Shown: piece after piece, positions 44,636 to 51,515 of the stretch
Numbering within the stretch: position 1 is the first letter of the stretch
Layout of the letters: each line of letters starts with the position of its first letter
Assembly: GCA_023438065.1 (NCBI GenBank)
Contig: JAEXRH010000019.1
Location: 1 to 51,515, forward strand
DNA: 51,515 bases
Direction of reading: 5' to 3'
DNA from: Spirochaetota bacterium
GTDB lineage: Bacteria; Spirochaetota; Spirochaetia; Treponematales; Treponemataceae
Program-made: the position numbers and the translations under genes
Notes under the pieces: model-generated
The model's input: the letters and a program-made list of their open reading frames with translations, nothing else
What the model was told of the DNA's origin: nothing
Database searches by the model: none

Positions 44636-45694
44636 ATGAAATACCCTGCGGACAACATCAGTCTGCAGGAGGGATTCGAATTGTTTGTAGATGATTGTGA
44701 GTGTACAAATCTCTCCCCGCGGACAATCAGCACCTATCAAGAGAACATGCAAAGATTCCATACTTTTCTCGTCACCGAGAAGCATATCAGCGAACCCACC
44801 GTTTCCGACTTCAGCGCCGAAAACTTCCGAGCCTATATCAAGTACCTTCGAAGTGAAGACGCTTGGGGAAATCATCCAACGCATGGAAGCAAGCACAAAC
44901 CCAAAAGTCCTCACACGATACAAACATACGTCCGGAGCCTCAAGGTGGTGGCTAAATGGCTCTACAATCAAAATTACCATGAGGAGGACATCAGTTTCCT
45001 CATCCGACTCCCAAACGCTCCTAGGGTCCGCAAAGAGATTTTGACGGCCGAGCACATTGAAACAGTCCTCGCGTTGTTTGATGAAAAGACAATGCTCGGT
45101 TTGCGCAACAAAATCATCTTCCTGCTCGCTGTCGATATCGGAATCCGTCAAGGGGGTATAGCGCACCTTTGCATCCGTGATGTCAACTTCAGGGAAAGAC
45201 AAATTCATGTCCGCCTGAAGGGGGGAAACACCACCATCCTCGCCATTGGTACAACAATCTTGAGGTACCTAAGGGAATATATGACGAGGTATCGGAGGGA
45301 TGCAAAACCGGATGAACCTCTTCTTATTGACCAGGCGGAGAACGGTGTAACTGAAAATGCCATCAAGAAGATGTTTTCACAAATGAGGAAAAAGACAGGA
45401 ATCGAGCAACTCTCTTGCCACCGATGCCGACATACCTTTGCAACGAACTTCGTCCGTGACGGTAGACACAGTGTAACTGAACTCCAGCAGGAGTTATGTC
45501 ATGCTACCCCGAAAATGGCACAACAGTATATTCAAGACGATGAAATCATCACACGAGCATCTCGTTCTGCCGATTCATTTGTAGACCGATTGATGATGGG
45601 CAAAGGACGAGTCATACGAAAAAAACACCACAAGTTGAAGACAAAACCTAAGGATGGTATACTCGATGATGACGACCGGATTCAGGCACCCTGA
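44636..45694 (+). CDS. Tyrosine recombinase (right-end integrase)
   Basis: 352 residues. Layout is like the left-end enzyme: a core-binding domain (LSPRTISTYQENMQRFHTFLV, SPHTIQTYVRSLKVVAKWLYNQNY) and a catalytic domain with arginine in VDIGIRQGGIAHL, lysine in HVRLKGGNTT, LSCHRCRHTFATNFV, LCHATPKMAQQYIQ with the nucleophile tyrosine. The usual glutamate after the catalytic arginine is replaced (GIRQGG). ATG 44636 follows GGAGG. The last codons and the stop overlap a copy of the arm-type repeat. Sampled composition is higher in GC than the cargo. Confidence 0.9.
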   Translation: MKYPADNISLQEGFELFVDDCECTNLSPRTISTYQENMQRFHTFLVTEKHISEPTVSDFSAENFRAYIKYLRSEDAWGNHPTHGSKHKPKSPHTIQTYVRSLKVVAKWLYNQNYHEEDISFLIRLPNAPRVRKEILTAEHIETVLALFDEKTMLGLRNKIIFLLAVDIGIRQGGIAHLCIRDVNFRERQIHVRLKGGNTTILAIGTTILRYLREYMTRYRRDAKPDEPLLIDQAENGVTENAIKKMFSQMRKKTGIEQLSCHRCRHTFATNFVRDGRHSVTELQQELCHATPKMAQQYIQDDEIITRASRSADSFVDRLMMGKGRVIRKKHHKLKTKPKDGILDDDDRIQAP

Positions 45695-45725
45695 AAAATG
45701 AGGTTGCTCAAATAGGCACTCTGAT
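45681..45725 (+). repeat. Right arm-type repeats
   Basis: TTCAGGCACCCTGAA at 45681-45695 is identical to 22639-22653. A weaker copy (TAGGCACTCTGA) lies at 45713-45724, and CGGCACCCTA at 45811-45820 abuts the right attachment site. Confidence 0.6.
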
Positions 45726-45768
45726 GTGCCCGGGCTTCGGAAACTGCTTCGAAACCCGGGCGCATCAG
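45721..45768. terminator. Long inverted repeat after the right integrase
   Basis: About 19-bp stem (CTGATGTGCCCGGG... with CCCGGGCGCATCAG) without a T run. Probably stops the integrase transcript, or shapes the attachment region. Confidence 0.55.
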
Positions 45769-45821
45769 GACTTGCATTCAGGAACAGCACATCGGAAATT
45801 TGTCAAAAACCGGCACCCTAT

Positions 45822-45866
45822 CTTTTAATCAGGGTGTCCGGAGTTCGAGTCTCCGATGGGTCACCA
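45822..45866 (+). repeat. attR: displaced 3' end of tRNA-Lys
   Basis: Identical to 22505-22549. The 5' half of the tRNA is missing here, so this is the old chromosomal 3' end cut off by the insertion. Chromosomal sequence resumes after it. Confidence 0.93.
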
Positions 45867-45873
45867 GAATGCA

Positions 45874-45909
45874 AGAACGCCTGCAACGATCAAGTTGCAG
45901 GCGTTCTTC
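45874..45909 (+). terminator. Original tRNA-Lys terminator
   Basis: 14-bp stem AGAACGCCTGCAAC/GTTGCAGGCGTTCT followed by T-rich bases. Related to, but not identical with, the copy at 22562. Confidence 0.8.
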
Positions 45910-46010
45910 ACTTCTTGGGCCAGTGCACATGAAAACGAACAAGACACCAGGACGATCAACTGTCATGCACGCAATGGTCCGTCATCGATACGGCCCGTCC
46001 TTGAAGGCTC

Positions 46011-48125
46011 TCAAGCTTTCCTGTTTCGTTTTCTCGGCTTCAGCACCATTCCCCCGACCACGCCGGCCAAACCGGTGACTGAGAGGAGAAGGAGCGGCAC
46101 ACCACTCGTCTTTGGCAGTTCCGGTGCTGCCAGAGGAACTGCCATATCGGCAACAATCTCTTTTTGTGACGTTTCCGCTTCAGGCGAACCTTCCGGAATG
46201 GGCTCCCCTGTCAGGGCCGCATCTGGTTCCTGTTCCGATGCCGTGGCCGGTTCGTCCGGTTTGCCTTGCGGAATGGGTTCCGTCTCCGCAAACACCGCGG
46301 TGACCTCCCGGGCTCCGGTCATCAGCAGCCTGTCATCCGCAGATACAGCCGAGCCATCCGGACCAGTCCATCCCAGGAACACGGCGCCTGCGTCAGGTGT
46401 TACGGTAAAGGCAACAATCGAGTTCAGGGAATAGGCCCCGCTGCCTGGCAACGCCGTACCGGGTCCAACCACGGTCACCGTCAAGGGCACAAGGGCAGCC
46501 GGTGTTGTCGGCGCGGCTGGCGTGGTCGGGCTGGGGCTTGGCGAAACGGCGGGTGATCCGCTCGGAGACGCCGAAGGAGACCCGCTGGGGCTGGGACTCG
46601 GATCCACAGGCGGCTTCGTCACCGTGATGGTGACCGTCACATCATCGCTGTACAGGGAGATGGTCTCCTCTGTCTCCGAATTGGTTGCCGTTGTGACAAG
46701 CCTGTAGGCAAAGGTGTCCGTACCCGCATATCCCGCATTGGCTGCATAGGTGAAGGAACCGTCCGCATTGACGCTGACCGAGCCGAATGCAGGTGAGGAA
46801 ACAGTCGAAACATCCACCTCCAGGGATGAAAAGCTCCAATCTCCATCCGAATCGTTGATGAGGTTGTTCACATCATTGTCCATGAAGCCGTCATCGGCGG
46901 AAACAACCTTCGGCACGCCTGCAACAGCCGAATAGGCATCCGGGCTGGCATACGGCCTGACCAGCACATAGGGATCCGGGAAAGGATGATTGCCTGGCTC
47001 GTTCTCTCCTTCCAGGGTCAGCGTCAGGGTAGCCCCGCTGTTGGTGAAAATGGCTCCGTAATGATTGGGCTGCGCCACCACGTCATAGGAGAGGGTGATT
47101 GTTTCGCTGCCGATGGTTCCCAATGTCCATGTCAATGTGCGCGTTCCCGCACTGTAAACCACACTGTACGGGGATGTGGATCCGTCAACCGTGTCCCCGT
47201 TGACCTTGAAGGTGCCTGCGACCGGCTCGAACTCATGGGGCACGACATCGGTGACAACCGCGCCGGAACCGGCGACATTCATCTTGTTGCCAATGCTGTC
47301 ATAGATGGTGTTCAGCGTTGCGGGATCATGGGTTTCATAGTACCCGGAAGGGAAGTCGTCCGGCGAAGGGGGATTCAAGGCGCTTTGCGCGTTGGTTATG
47401 TCAGCACTGCTCATGCCGGCGTACAGGCCGATGGTGAAGATGGATGCGCCGCTTGCCCTGACCGCATTCGCCTCGGTGATGAACCAGTCTCGCGCGGTCA
47501 TGCTGAAGTCGGCACCCGACCCCACCACATTGCCGCTGCTGCCGATGTAGCGGTTCGGCACGCCGTCCGACATGAATACCACAACCTTTACGGAACCTGC
47601 GTTCGCCGAGCCCAGCAGGGCAGACGCCTTTCTCATGCCGTCATGCATGTTGGTGTAGCCATCCAGCCCCATATTGTCGATGGTGGCTTTCAACGAGGCC
47701 TTGTCGCTGGAGAAGGATTCCAGCTGGGAGGCCGAGGTACCATATGCCACAATGCCAACCCGGCTTCCGGCATTGTCGTCGATCACCTTGTCTACGAAAC
47801 GCTTCGCGGCAGTCTTCAGATTCGAGAGGTTGGTTCCCTGCATGCTCTGGGATCTGTCCAAAACAAGCACCGCATCAACAGGTTTGTCCTGGGGATCTCC
47901 ATTGACAACCAGCGTGACTGAGCTTGTCCTGGTGGAGTGGATGGTGTCGCCAGCGGTTTTTCCGACCGTCACCTGGCCACCGGCCAGCGCGGGCACAATG
48001 GAGAAGACGAGCAGGACAAGGGCGGAAAGGAACAGGGACACGGTGCGCTTCCCAAGCGAGAGGTGTGCGGGATGCGTTTTCTCCCCGGGCTTTTTTTGCG
48101 GATCGGCATGATGATTCTTTTTCAT
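46011..48125 (-). CDS. LPxTG-anchored surface protein with VWA domain
   Basis: 704 residues. Secretion signal after a charged N-terminus (about 28-48), then a von Willebrand A domain with MIDAS DRSQS (D90, S92, S94) and a later SDG; a region like conserved-repeat/DUF11 domains (VVTDVVPHEFEPVAGTF, TLSYDVV); a cadherin/VCBS-like tandem domain (DAYSAVAGVPKVVSADDGFMDND, FTYAANAGYAGTDTFAYRL); a Pro-Ser-rich spacer; an InlB-repeat-like unit (AVFLGWTGPDG); and a C-terminal sorting signal LPKTSG, hydrophobic stretch and KPRKRNRKA. It should be linked to the wall by sortase and act as an adhesin or matrix-binding protein. AAGGAGAA precedes ATG 48125. Confidence 0.9.
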   Translation of the reverse strand: MKKNHHADPQKKPGEKTHPAHLSLGKRTVSLFLSALVLLVFSIVPALAGGQVTVGKTAGDTIHSTRTSSVTLVVNGDPQDKPVDAVLVLDRSQSMQGTNLSNLKTAAKRFVDKVIDDNAGSRVGIVAYGTSASQLESFSSDKASLKATIDNMGLDGYTNMHDGMRKASALLGSANAGSVKVVVFMSDGVPNRYIGSSGNVVGSGADFSMTARDWFITEANAVRASGASIFTIGLYAGMSSADITNAQSALNPPSPDDFPSGYYETHDPATLNTIYDSIGNKMNVAGSGAVVTDVVPHEFEPVAGTFKVNGDTVDGSTSPYSVVYSAGTRTLTWTLGTIGSETITLSYDVVAQPNHYGAIFTNSGATLTLTLEGENEPGNHPFPDPYVLVRPYASPDAYSAVAGVPKVVSADDGFMDNDVNNLINDSDGDWSFSSLEVDVSTVSSPAFGSVSVNADGSFTYAANAGYAGTDTFAYRLVTTATNSETEETISLYSDDVTVTITVTKPPVDPSPSPSGSPSASPSGSPAVSPSPSPTTPAAPTTPAALVPLTVTVVGPGTALPGSGAYSLNSIVAFTVTPDAGAVFLGWTGPDGSAVSADDRLLMTGAREVTAVFAETEPIPQGKPDEPATASEQEPDAALTGEPIPEGSPEAETSQKEIVADMAVPLAAPELPKTSGVPLLLLSVTGLAGVVGGMVLKPRKRNRKA

Positions 48126-48307
48126 GGTGGTTCTCCTTCCGTACTGCCAGGATGTGATGACAACATGCGTTTGCATCAGGTCGTGCCATTGCATCAGCTT
48201 TAATGATTAATATAATAGGATTACTCATATATAACACGGGGAATCATGATCAAACAAAAAAGATGACGATGACCGTGTGGTATTTCATAACTGCACGTGA
48301 CAGACCC

Positions 48308-48347
48308 AAAAAAGCCGGAGCATCCCACAGGGGGAGCTCCGGCTTTT
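48308..48347 (-). terminator. Terminator after the xylanase gene
   Basis: 12-bp stem AAAAGCCGGAGC/GCTCCGGCTTTT (48310-48321 with 48336-48347), with a run of T on the minus strand from 48313. The rest of 48126-48372 is AT-rich upstream sequence of the VWA gene with no gene. Confidence 0.9.
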
Positions 48348-48372
48348 CTGCCTCAAACTTGTCTTTGACGCA

Positions 48373-51138
48373 TCATCCGCGGCGCCGACGGGCTCTGCGG
48401 ACCAGCAGGATCGCAATCACGCCTCCCGCCAGCACAACAAGGCCAATCACCACAAAGACGGGCACGGCGGAGGTCTTGCCCGCCTCCAGGACCAGGATGC
48501 CGAACACCGAGGTGTCCTGGTACCCGGTTCCGACGGTGGCATTCCAGGTGGCGACGCTTTGCCGCGCGCCATCCTTGCCGTCATTGATCTGCGCGTCGAA
48601 GCCGATCTCCGTCCCGGCAGTCGGTGTCACGGCCCTGAACGGAATCTTGATCTCCACCACATAGCTCGTGCCGGAGACGGCGACGGCGGAGGCGAAGCCC
48701 TCGGCGATGGTATCCGGATTGAAGGTGGCTTCGTTGGCGAAGTTGACGCGGTACTGGCCGTCATCCGCCTCATAGAAGGATGTCTTCTGGTTGTTCTCGT
48801 CGAGGAACACCTCGACGGAATCCTGCTCCCAGGGATTGGTGCTCCCCTTGTCCAGCTGCGCATCCGACACCTGGAACAGCACATACAGGTTCTTGTCGTC
48901 CCACAGCGCCTTCGCGGTTCCCGTGGCGCCCTGCCAGGCCATCTGGAACCGGTTGATGTCCATCGGCTCGGCCTTGTTCCAGACCGCATCCACCTTGCCG
49001 TCCAGAACCGGCGTGCCTGGCAGCGCCACCGCGCGCAATGCGTCCACCGTCGCGGGGACATAGGCCGCGATCGCCTTCTCCGGATCAAGCACCGCTTCAA
49101 AGGCGGGCTTCGCCTGCAGGTCCTTGTCGAACAGCAGCGGGCTCGATTCCGCGCGCCAGCTGTTCCCGTCGTCCATGCCCCACAGCGTCACGCGGGCGAT
49201 CTTGTCCGCATGCTCCTTGTAGAGCTTGAACAGGCTTGCGTACAGATACGCCTGCTTCTGCGCCTGCTCCTTGGTCAGCTCGCGGTTGCTTCCTGCCTGC
49301 ACGTCCATCTCGGTGATGCTGACTTCCACGCCCAGTGCGATGAAGCGCTCCAGCGAGAGTTTCACATTCGTGGGATTGGTGCCCGTGCCGTAGTGCGCCT
49401 GCATGCCGATGCCGTCGACAAGCAGCTTGCCGGGGTGCTTGGCCGCATATGCGTCGTTCAGGGCCTTGACCATGGCCTCGGTTGCCTTCGCCTTGTTCTG
49501 GTTGTCGAGGTTGTAGTCGTTGTAGTACAGCTTGATGTCCCAGGAGGGGTTCTCGTCTAGCACTTCCCGTGCGGCGAGGAACGCCTGCTCCACGTAGTCG
49601 TCGCCGATGGCCTGCCGCCACGGGCTGTTGCGCAGGGCGCCCTGCCATTTCTCCGGATCCGCGGGGCCGTCATTGACGGCCTCGTTGACCACGTCCCAGG
49701 AAATGACCCTGTCGCCGAAGTGCTCCATGACGGTGCGGATGTGCGTCCGCATGTTGTCGAGTGCTTCCTCGCGCGGCAGGATGGCGCCATCCTCGGCGTT
49801 GGTCATCCAGGCGGGCGTCTGCTGATGCCAGACCAGCACATGGCCGTGCACCTGCATGCCGAACTCCCGGGCGGTGTAGACCAGCATGTCGGGTGAGGTG
49901 AAGAGGAACGTGCCCTTCGTGGGCTGCAGTTCAGCCGGTTTCATGGCATTTTCCGCGGTGACGGCATTGAAGTGCTTGTTGAGCAGCTCGGCGCGGATGC
50001 CGATGATGTCCTTCTGGGAGATGGCGGTGCCGACCAGGAAGTCATCCTGGAACACGTCGCGGAGCGACGGAATGTCCTGCTGGATGGCAAGCTGCTTGGC
50101 GCTTGTCGGCGTGAAGGTGATGTCATCGATGTAGAAGGACGCGGTTGCGTTCGCGCTTTCCACATAGAGGGTCACGAACTCGTCACCGGCGGCGGTGTAG
50201 CGGTAGGAGCCTGTCAGCTCCACCCAGCCGTCGTCCGCGCTCACGGTCTGCTTGCCAAGGTTCATGTAGCTGGCGCCGGATCCGTCCCCCACCTGCGTGG
50301 ACAGCTGCAGGTCGGCGCTTGCCGGGTCGGCGAGCTTCACCCAGACGGAGATGGCGTACTCGGTCCCCAGATCGATGTGCTTCTCCATACGCAACGCAGG
50401 CCCATGCCACGAGATGGTTCGTCCTTCCGTCTTCAGGGATTTCGAACCGCCCTCCGTGTGATTGACATCGCTGACAACGGTGAGTTTTTCGGTTTCCGCA
50501 CGGCCTGCAAATCCGTTTTCGGTTCCATCCTCGAAGGTGATGGCCTCAAACGGCTCCGCCGCGGGACGGGGCGCATTCGCCTTGGCCGCGGCCTCCGGGT
50601 TGGGCGTGACGCGGATCTCTCCGATGTAGAAAGGAACAGTCTGCCCAACATCATTCGTTTGCACGCGGAGCGCCTTGTTTTCCTGTGTTCTGACCATGAA
50701 CGTCGCAGTCAGCCGGAAGGCTTTGCCGGCCTCCATGTCCAGATGGCTGATCCAGGTGAAGGTGGTATCCGTGCCGAGCACCATCTGCGCGCCGGGAGAC
50801 AGCGCGACATCCCCGTCCAGATATCCGGCCACCTCGATGTCGTAGGCCATGCCGTCCTCGAGGTTGAGGCTTTCGAACGGAAAATCGACCGCGTCCCAGG
50901 TGTTGGCCCGGTTGGCGACGTAAAGCGCCGCGCCGTCCTCGTTGCCTTCAAACGCTTTACCCGTTACCTGCTTCACGGTGGCGCCGCCTGATTTGACAGC
51001 CGCGCCCGCACCGGAAGCGAATGTCTCCTGATACACCGCCGCCGGCTTCGCTTCCGTCCCGTATGACGGGATCATCGAAAGGACCAGTATTGCTGCAAGC
51101 ATCAGGGCGAACCACTTTCTCCGTTTTCCTGCGTGCAT
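48373..51138 (-). CDS. Multidomain GH10 endo-1,4-beta-xylanase, membrane anchored
   Basis: 921 residues. A signal peptide (WFALMLAAILVLSMIPSYG) is followed by two CBM4/CBM9/CBM22-type beta-sandwiches (about 35-175 and 180-330), a GH10 barrel (about 335-675) with acid/base glutamate in WDVVNEAVNDG (about 486) and nucleophile in SITEMDVQAG (about 609), and a C-terminal CBM9 (about 695-880, TPVLDGKVDAVWNKAEPMD...). It ends in a membrane helix (PVFVVIGLVVLAGGVIAILLV) and RRARRRRG but has no LPxTG, so it is held in the membrane rather than the wall. It cuts xylan outside the cell. AGGAGGAAGGG lies before ATG 51138. Confidence 0.95.
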   Translation of the reverse strand: MHAGKRRKWFALMLAAILVLSMIPSYGTEAKPAAVYQETFASGAGAAVKSGGATVKQVTGKAFEGNEDGAALYVANRANTWDAVDFPFESLNLEDGMAYDIEVAGYLDGDVALSPGAQMVLGTDTTFTWISHLDMEAGKAFRLTATFMVRTQENKALRVQTNDVGQTVPFYIGEIRVTPNPEAAAKANAPRPAAEPFEAITFEDGTENGFAGRAETEKLTVVSDVNHTEGGSKSLKTEGRTISWHGPALRMEKHIDLGTEYAISVWVKLADPASADLQLSTQVGDGSGASYMNLGKQTVSADDGWVELTGSYRYTAAGDEFVTLYVESANATASFYIDDITFTPTSAKQLAIQQDIPSLRDVFQDDFLVGTAISQKDIIGIRAELLNKHFNAVTAENAMKPAELQPTKGTFLFTSPDMLVYTAREFGMQVHGHVLVWHQQTPAWMTNAEDGAILPREEALDNMRTHIRTVMEHFGDRVISWDVVNEAVNDGPADPEKWQGALRNSPWRQAIGDDYVEQAFLAAREVLDENPSWDIKLYYNDYNLDNQNKAKATEAMVKALNDAYAAKHPGKLLVDGIGMQAHYGTGTNPTNVKLSLERFIALGVEVSITEMDVQAGSNRELTKEQAQKQAYLYASLFKLYKEHADKIARVTLWGMDDGNSWRAESSPLLFDKDLQAKPAFEAVLDPEKAIAAYVPATVDALRAVALPGTPVLDGKVDAVWNKAEPMDINRFQMAWQGATGTAKALWDDKNLYVLFQVSDAQLDKGSTNPWEQDSVEVFLDENNQKTSFYEADDGQYRVNFANEATFNPDTIAEGFASAVAVSGTSYVVEIKIPFRAVTPTAGTEIGFDAQINDGKDGARQSVATWNATVGTGYQDTSVFGILVLEAGKTSAVPVFVVIGLVVLAGGVIAILLVRRARRRRG

Positions 51139-51393
51139 TCCCTTCCTCCTGATCCGGCGTCCCCGGCAGGCGCGCGGAAACAACAGGGTGCCGCATGCCG
51201 GGTCGCCATCATGTCTTGTGTCCTGCTGCCATGATACCGGTACGGTGCGGCTGTTGAAATCCAAATTTTTAGCGTGAAAGTTCAAAAAAGCATACATCTT
51301 TCGCACGAATTGCTAGCAAAAAAGGGACGAACGATCATCATGAAGCGTTCAGTGATTGGCGGGGATGCGATGAAGGCATGAGGACGGCCTAGA

Positions 51394-51515
51394 GTAGGCG
51401 GGTGGCGCCGCCGGTTCATCCAGCGGGCCACCAACCCCTCATCAAACCGTGCGTGCGGTTTTCCCGCACACGGCTTTCCGACATTCTTCACCGCCGGCAT
51501 TCGTTAGGCGGCAAG
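51394..51515 (-). mobile_element. 3' end of a group II intron (domains V and VI), cut by window edge
   Basis: On the minus strand 51476-51444 forms the domain V hairpin: AGCCGTGTGCGG, loop AAAA, CCGCACGCACGGTT, with the catalytic AGC. After it comes a domain VI-like stem (GGTGGC...CGCTGG ATGAA CCGGCG...GCCACC) and the end CCTAC at about 51394. The intron body and any maturase lie beyond the window. The 51139-51393 stretch otherwise contains only the upstream region of the xylanase gene. Confidence 0.72.

Larger units (their letters stand above)
22505..45866 (+). mobile_element. Integrative island in tRNA-Lys with a candidate defence cargo
   Basis: Bounded by a 45-bp perfect direct repeat of the tRNA-Lys 3' end (22505-22549 and 45822-45866), the usual result of tyrosine-recombinase integration into a tRNA gene. 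Both ends carry a tyrosine recombinase gene and short arm-type repeats. Base composition falls sharply inside. No phage structural, conjugation or relaxase genes are recognised, so it is neither a complete prophage nor an ICE. A phage satellite or mobilisable defence island is a better description, by inference. Confidence 0.92.

Noticed and set aside
22505..45866. Complete prophage or ICE
   Set aside because: No capsid, portal, terminase, tail, lysis, relaxase, coupling protein or type IV secretion gene is recognisable.
51282..51500. 72-codon minus-strand frame at the right edge
   Set aside because: It overlaps the group II intron domain V/VI structure and has no ribosome site.

Overview
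The window looks like a Gram-positive, high-GC member of the Bacillota. The evidence is a PolC-type replicative polymerase, an LPxTG sortase-anchored surface protein, Rrf2 regulators, strong AAGGAGG-like ribosome binding sites and TTGACA/TATAAT promoters. I cannot place it below phylum. Two chromosomal flanks (about 1-22.5 kb and 45.9-51.5 kb; one sampled line is about 65% GC) enclose a mobile island of about 23.3 kb with much lower GC.

Left flank (1-22.5 kb): the end of a GGDEF diguanylate cyclase; a HAAS-like membrane protein with a DUF4097 surface protein; S-adenosylhomocysteine hydrolase translationally coupled to an HTH-methyltransferase fusion; RarD; purine nucleoside phosphorylase behind a PolC that has no visible proofreading exonuclease and carries a long glycine-rich linker; a cytoplasmic LacI-type sensor fused to a histidine kinase; a metA - Rrf2 - Rrf2 - metY operon for homocysteine synthesis by direct sulfhydrylation; hisS, aspS and lepB; a histidine phosphatase; and tRNA-Lys(UUU). 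Several of these genes meet in sulfur and one-carbon metabolism: MetA and MetY make homocysteine, AhcY recycles SAH to homocysteine and adenosine, and PNP salvages nucleosides.

Island (22505-45866): it sits in the 3' half of tRNA-Lys and is bounded by a 45-bp direct repeat, the tRNA 3' end. Each end carries a tyrosine recombinase gene and copies of a short arm-type repeat. The backbone (sampled about 42% GC) holds an XRE repressor/operator switch, an Fe-S-type PD-(D/E)XK nuclease, DUF6075-like and other small unknown genes, an AbiEi-like protein, a diverged tandem repeat with a covarying hairpin, and a third integrase-like gene. The cargo (about 32.6-43.4 kb, sampled about 30% GC) is one tightly coupled minus-strand operon: a protein with a CoiA-like zinc site, a coiled-coil protein with a degenerate NTPase-like C-terminus, an unknown 342-residue protein, a 1730-residue DEAH helicase with a DUF1998 C-terminus (DruE-like), a Dam-class adenine methylase and a frameshifted Vsr endonuclease. 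I read this as a candidate anti-phage system related to Druantia/DISARM whose gene set does not match the types I know. It is the best candidate here for an undescribed system.

Right flank (45.9-51.5 kb): an LPxTG-anchored VWA-domain surface protein, a multidomain GH10 xylanase (CBM - CBM - GH10 - CBM9 - membrane anchor), and at the edge the 3' end (domains V and VI) of a group II intron that runs out of the window.
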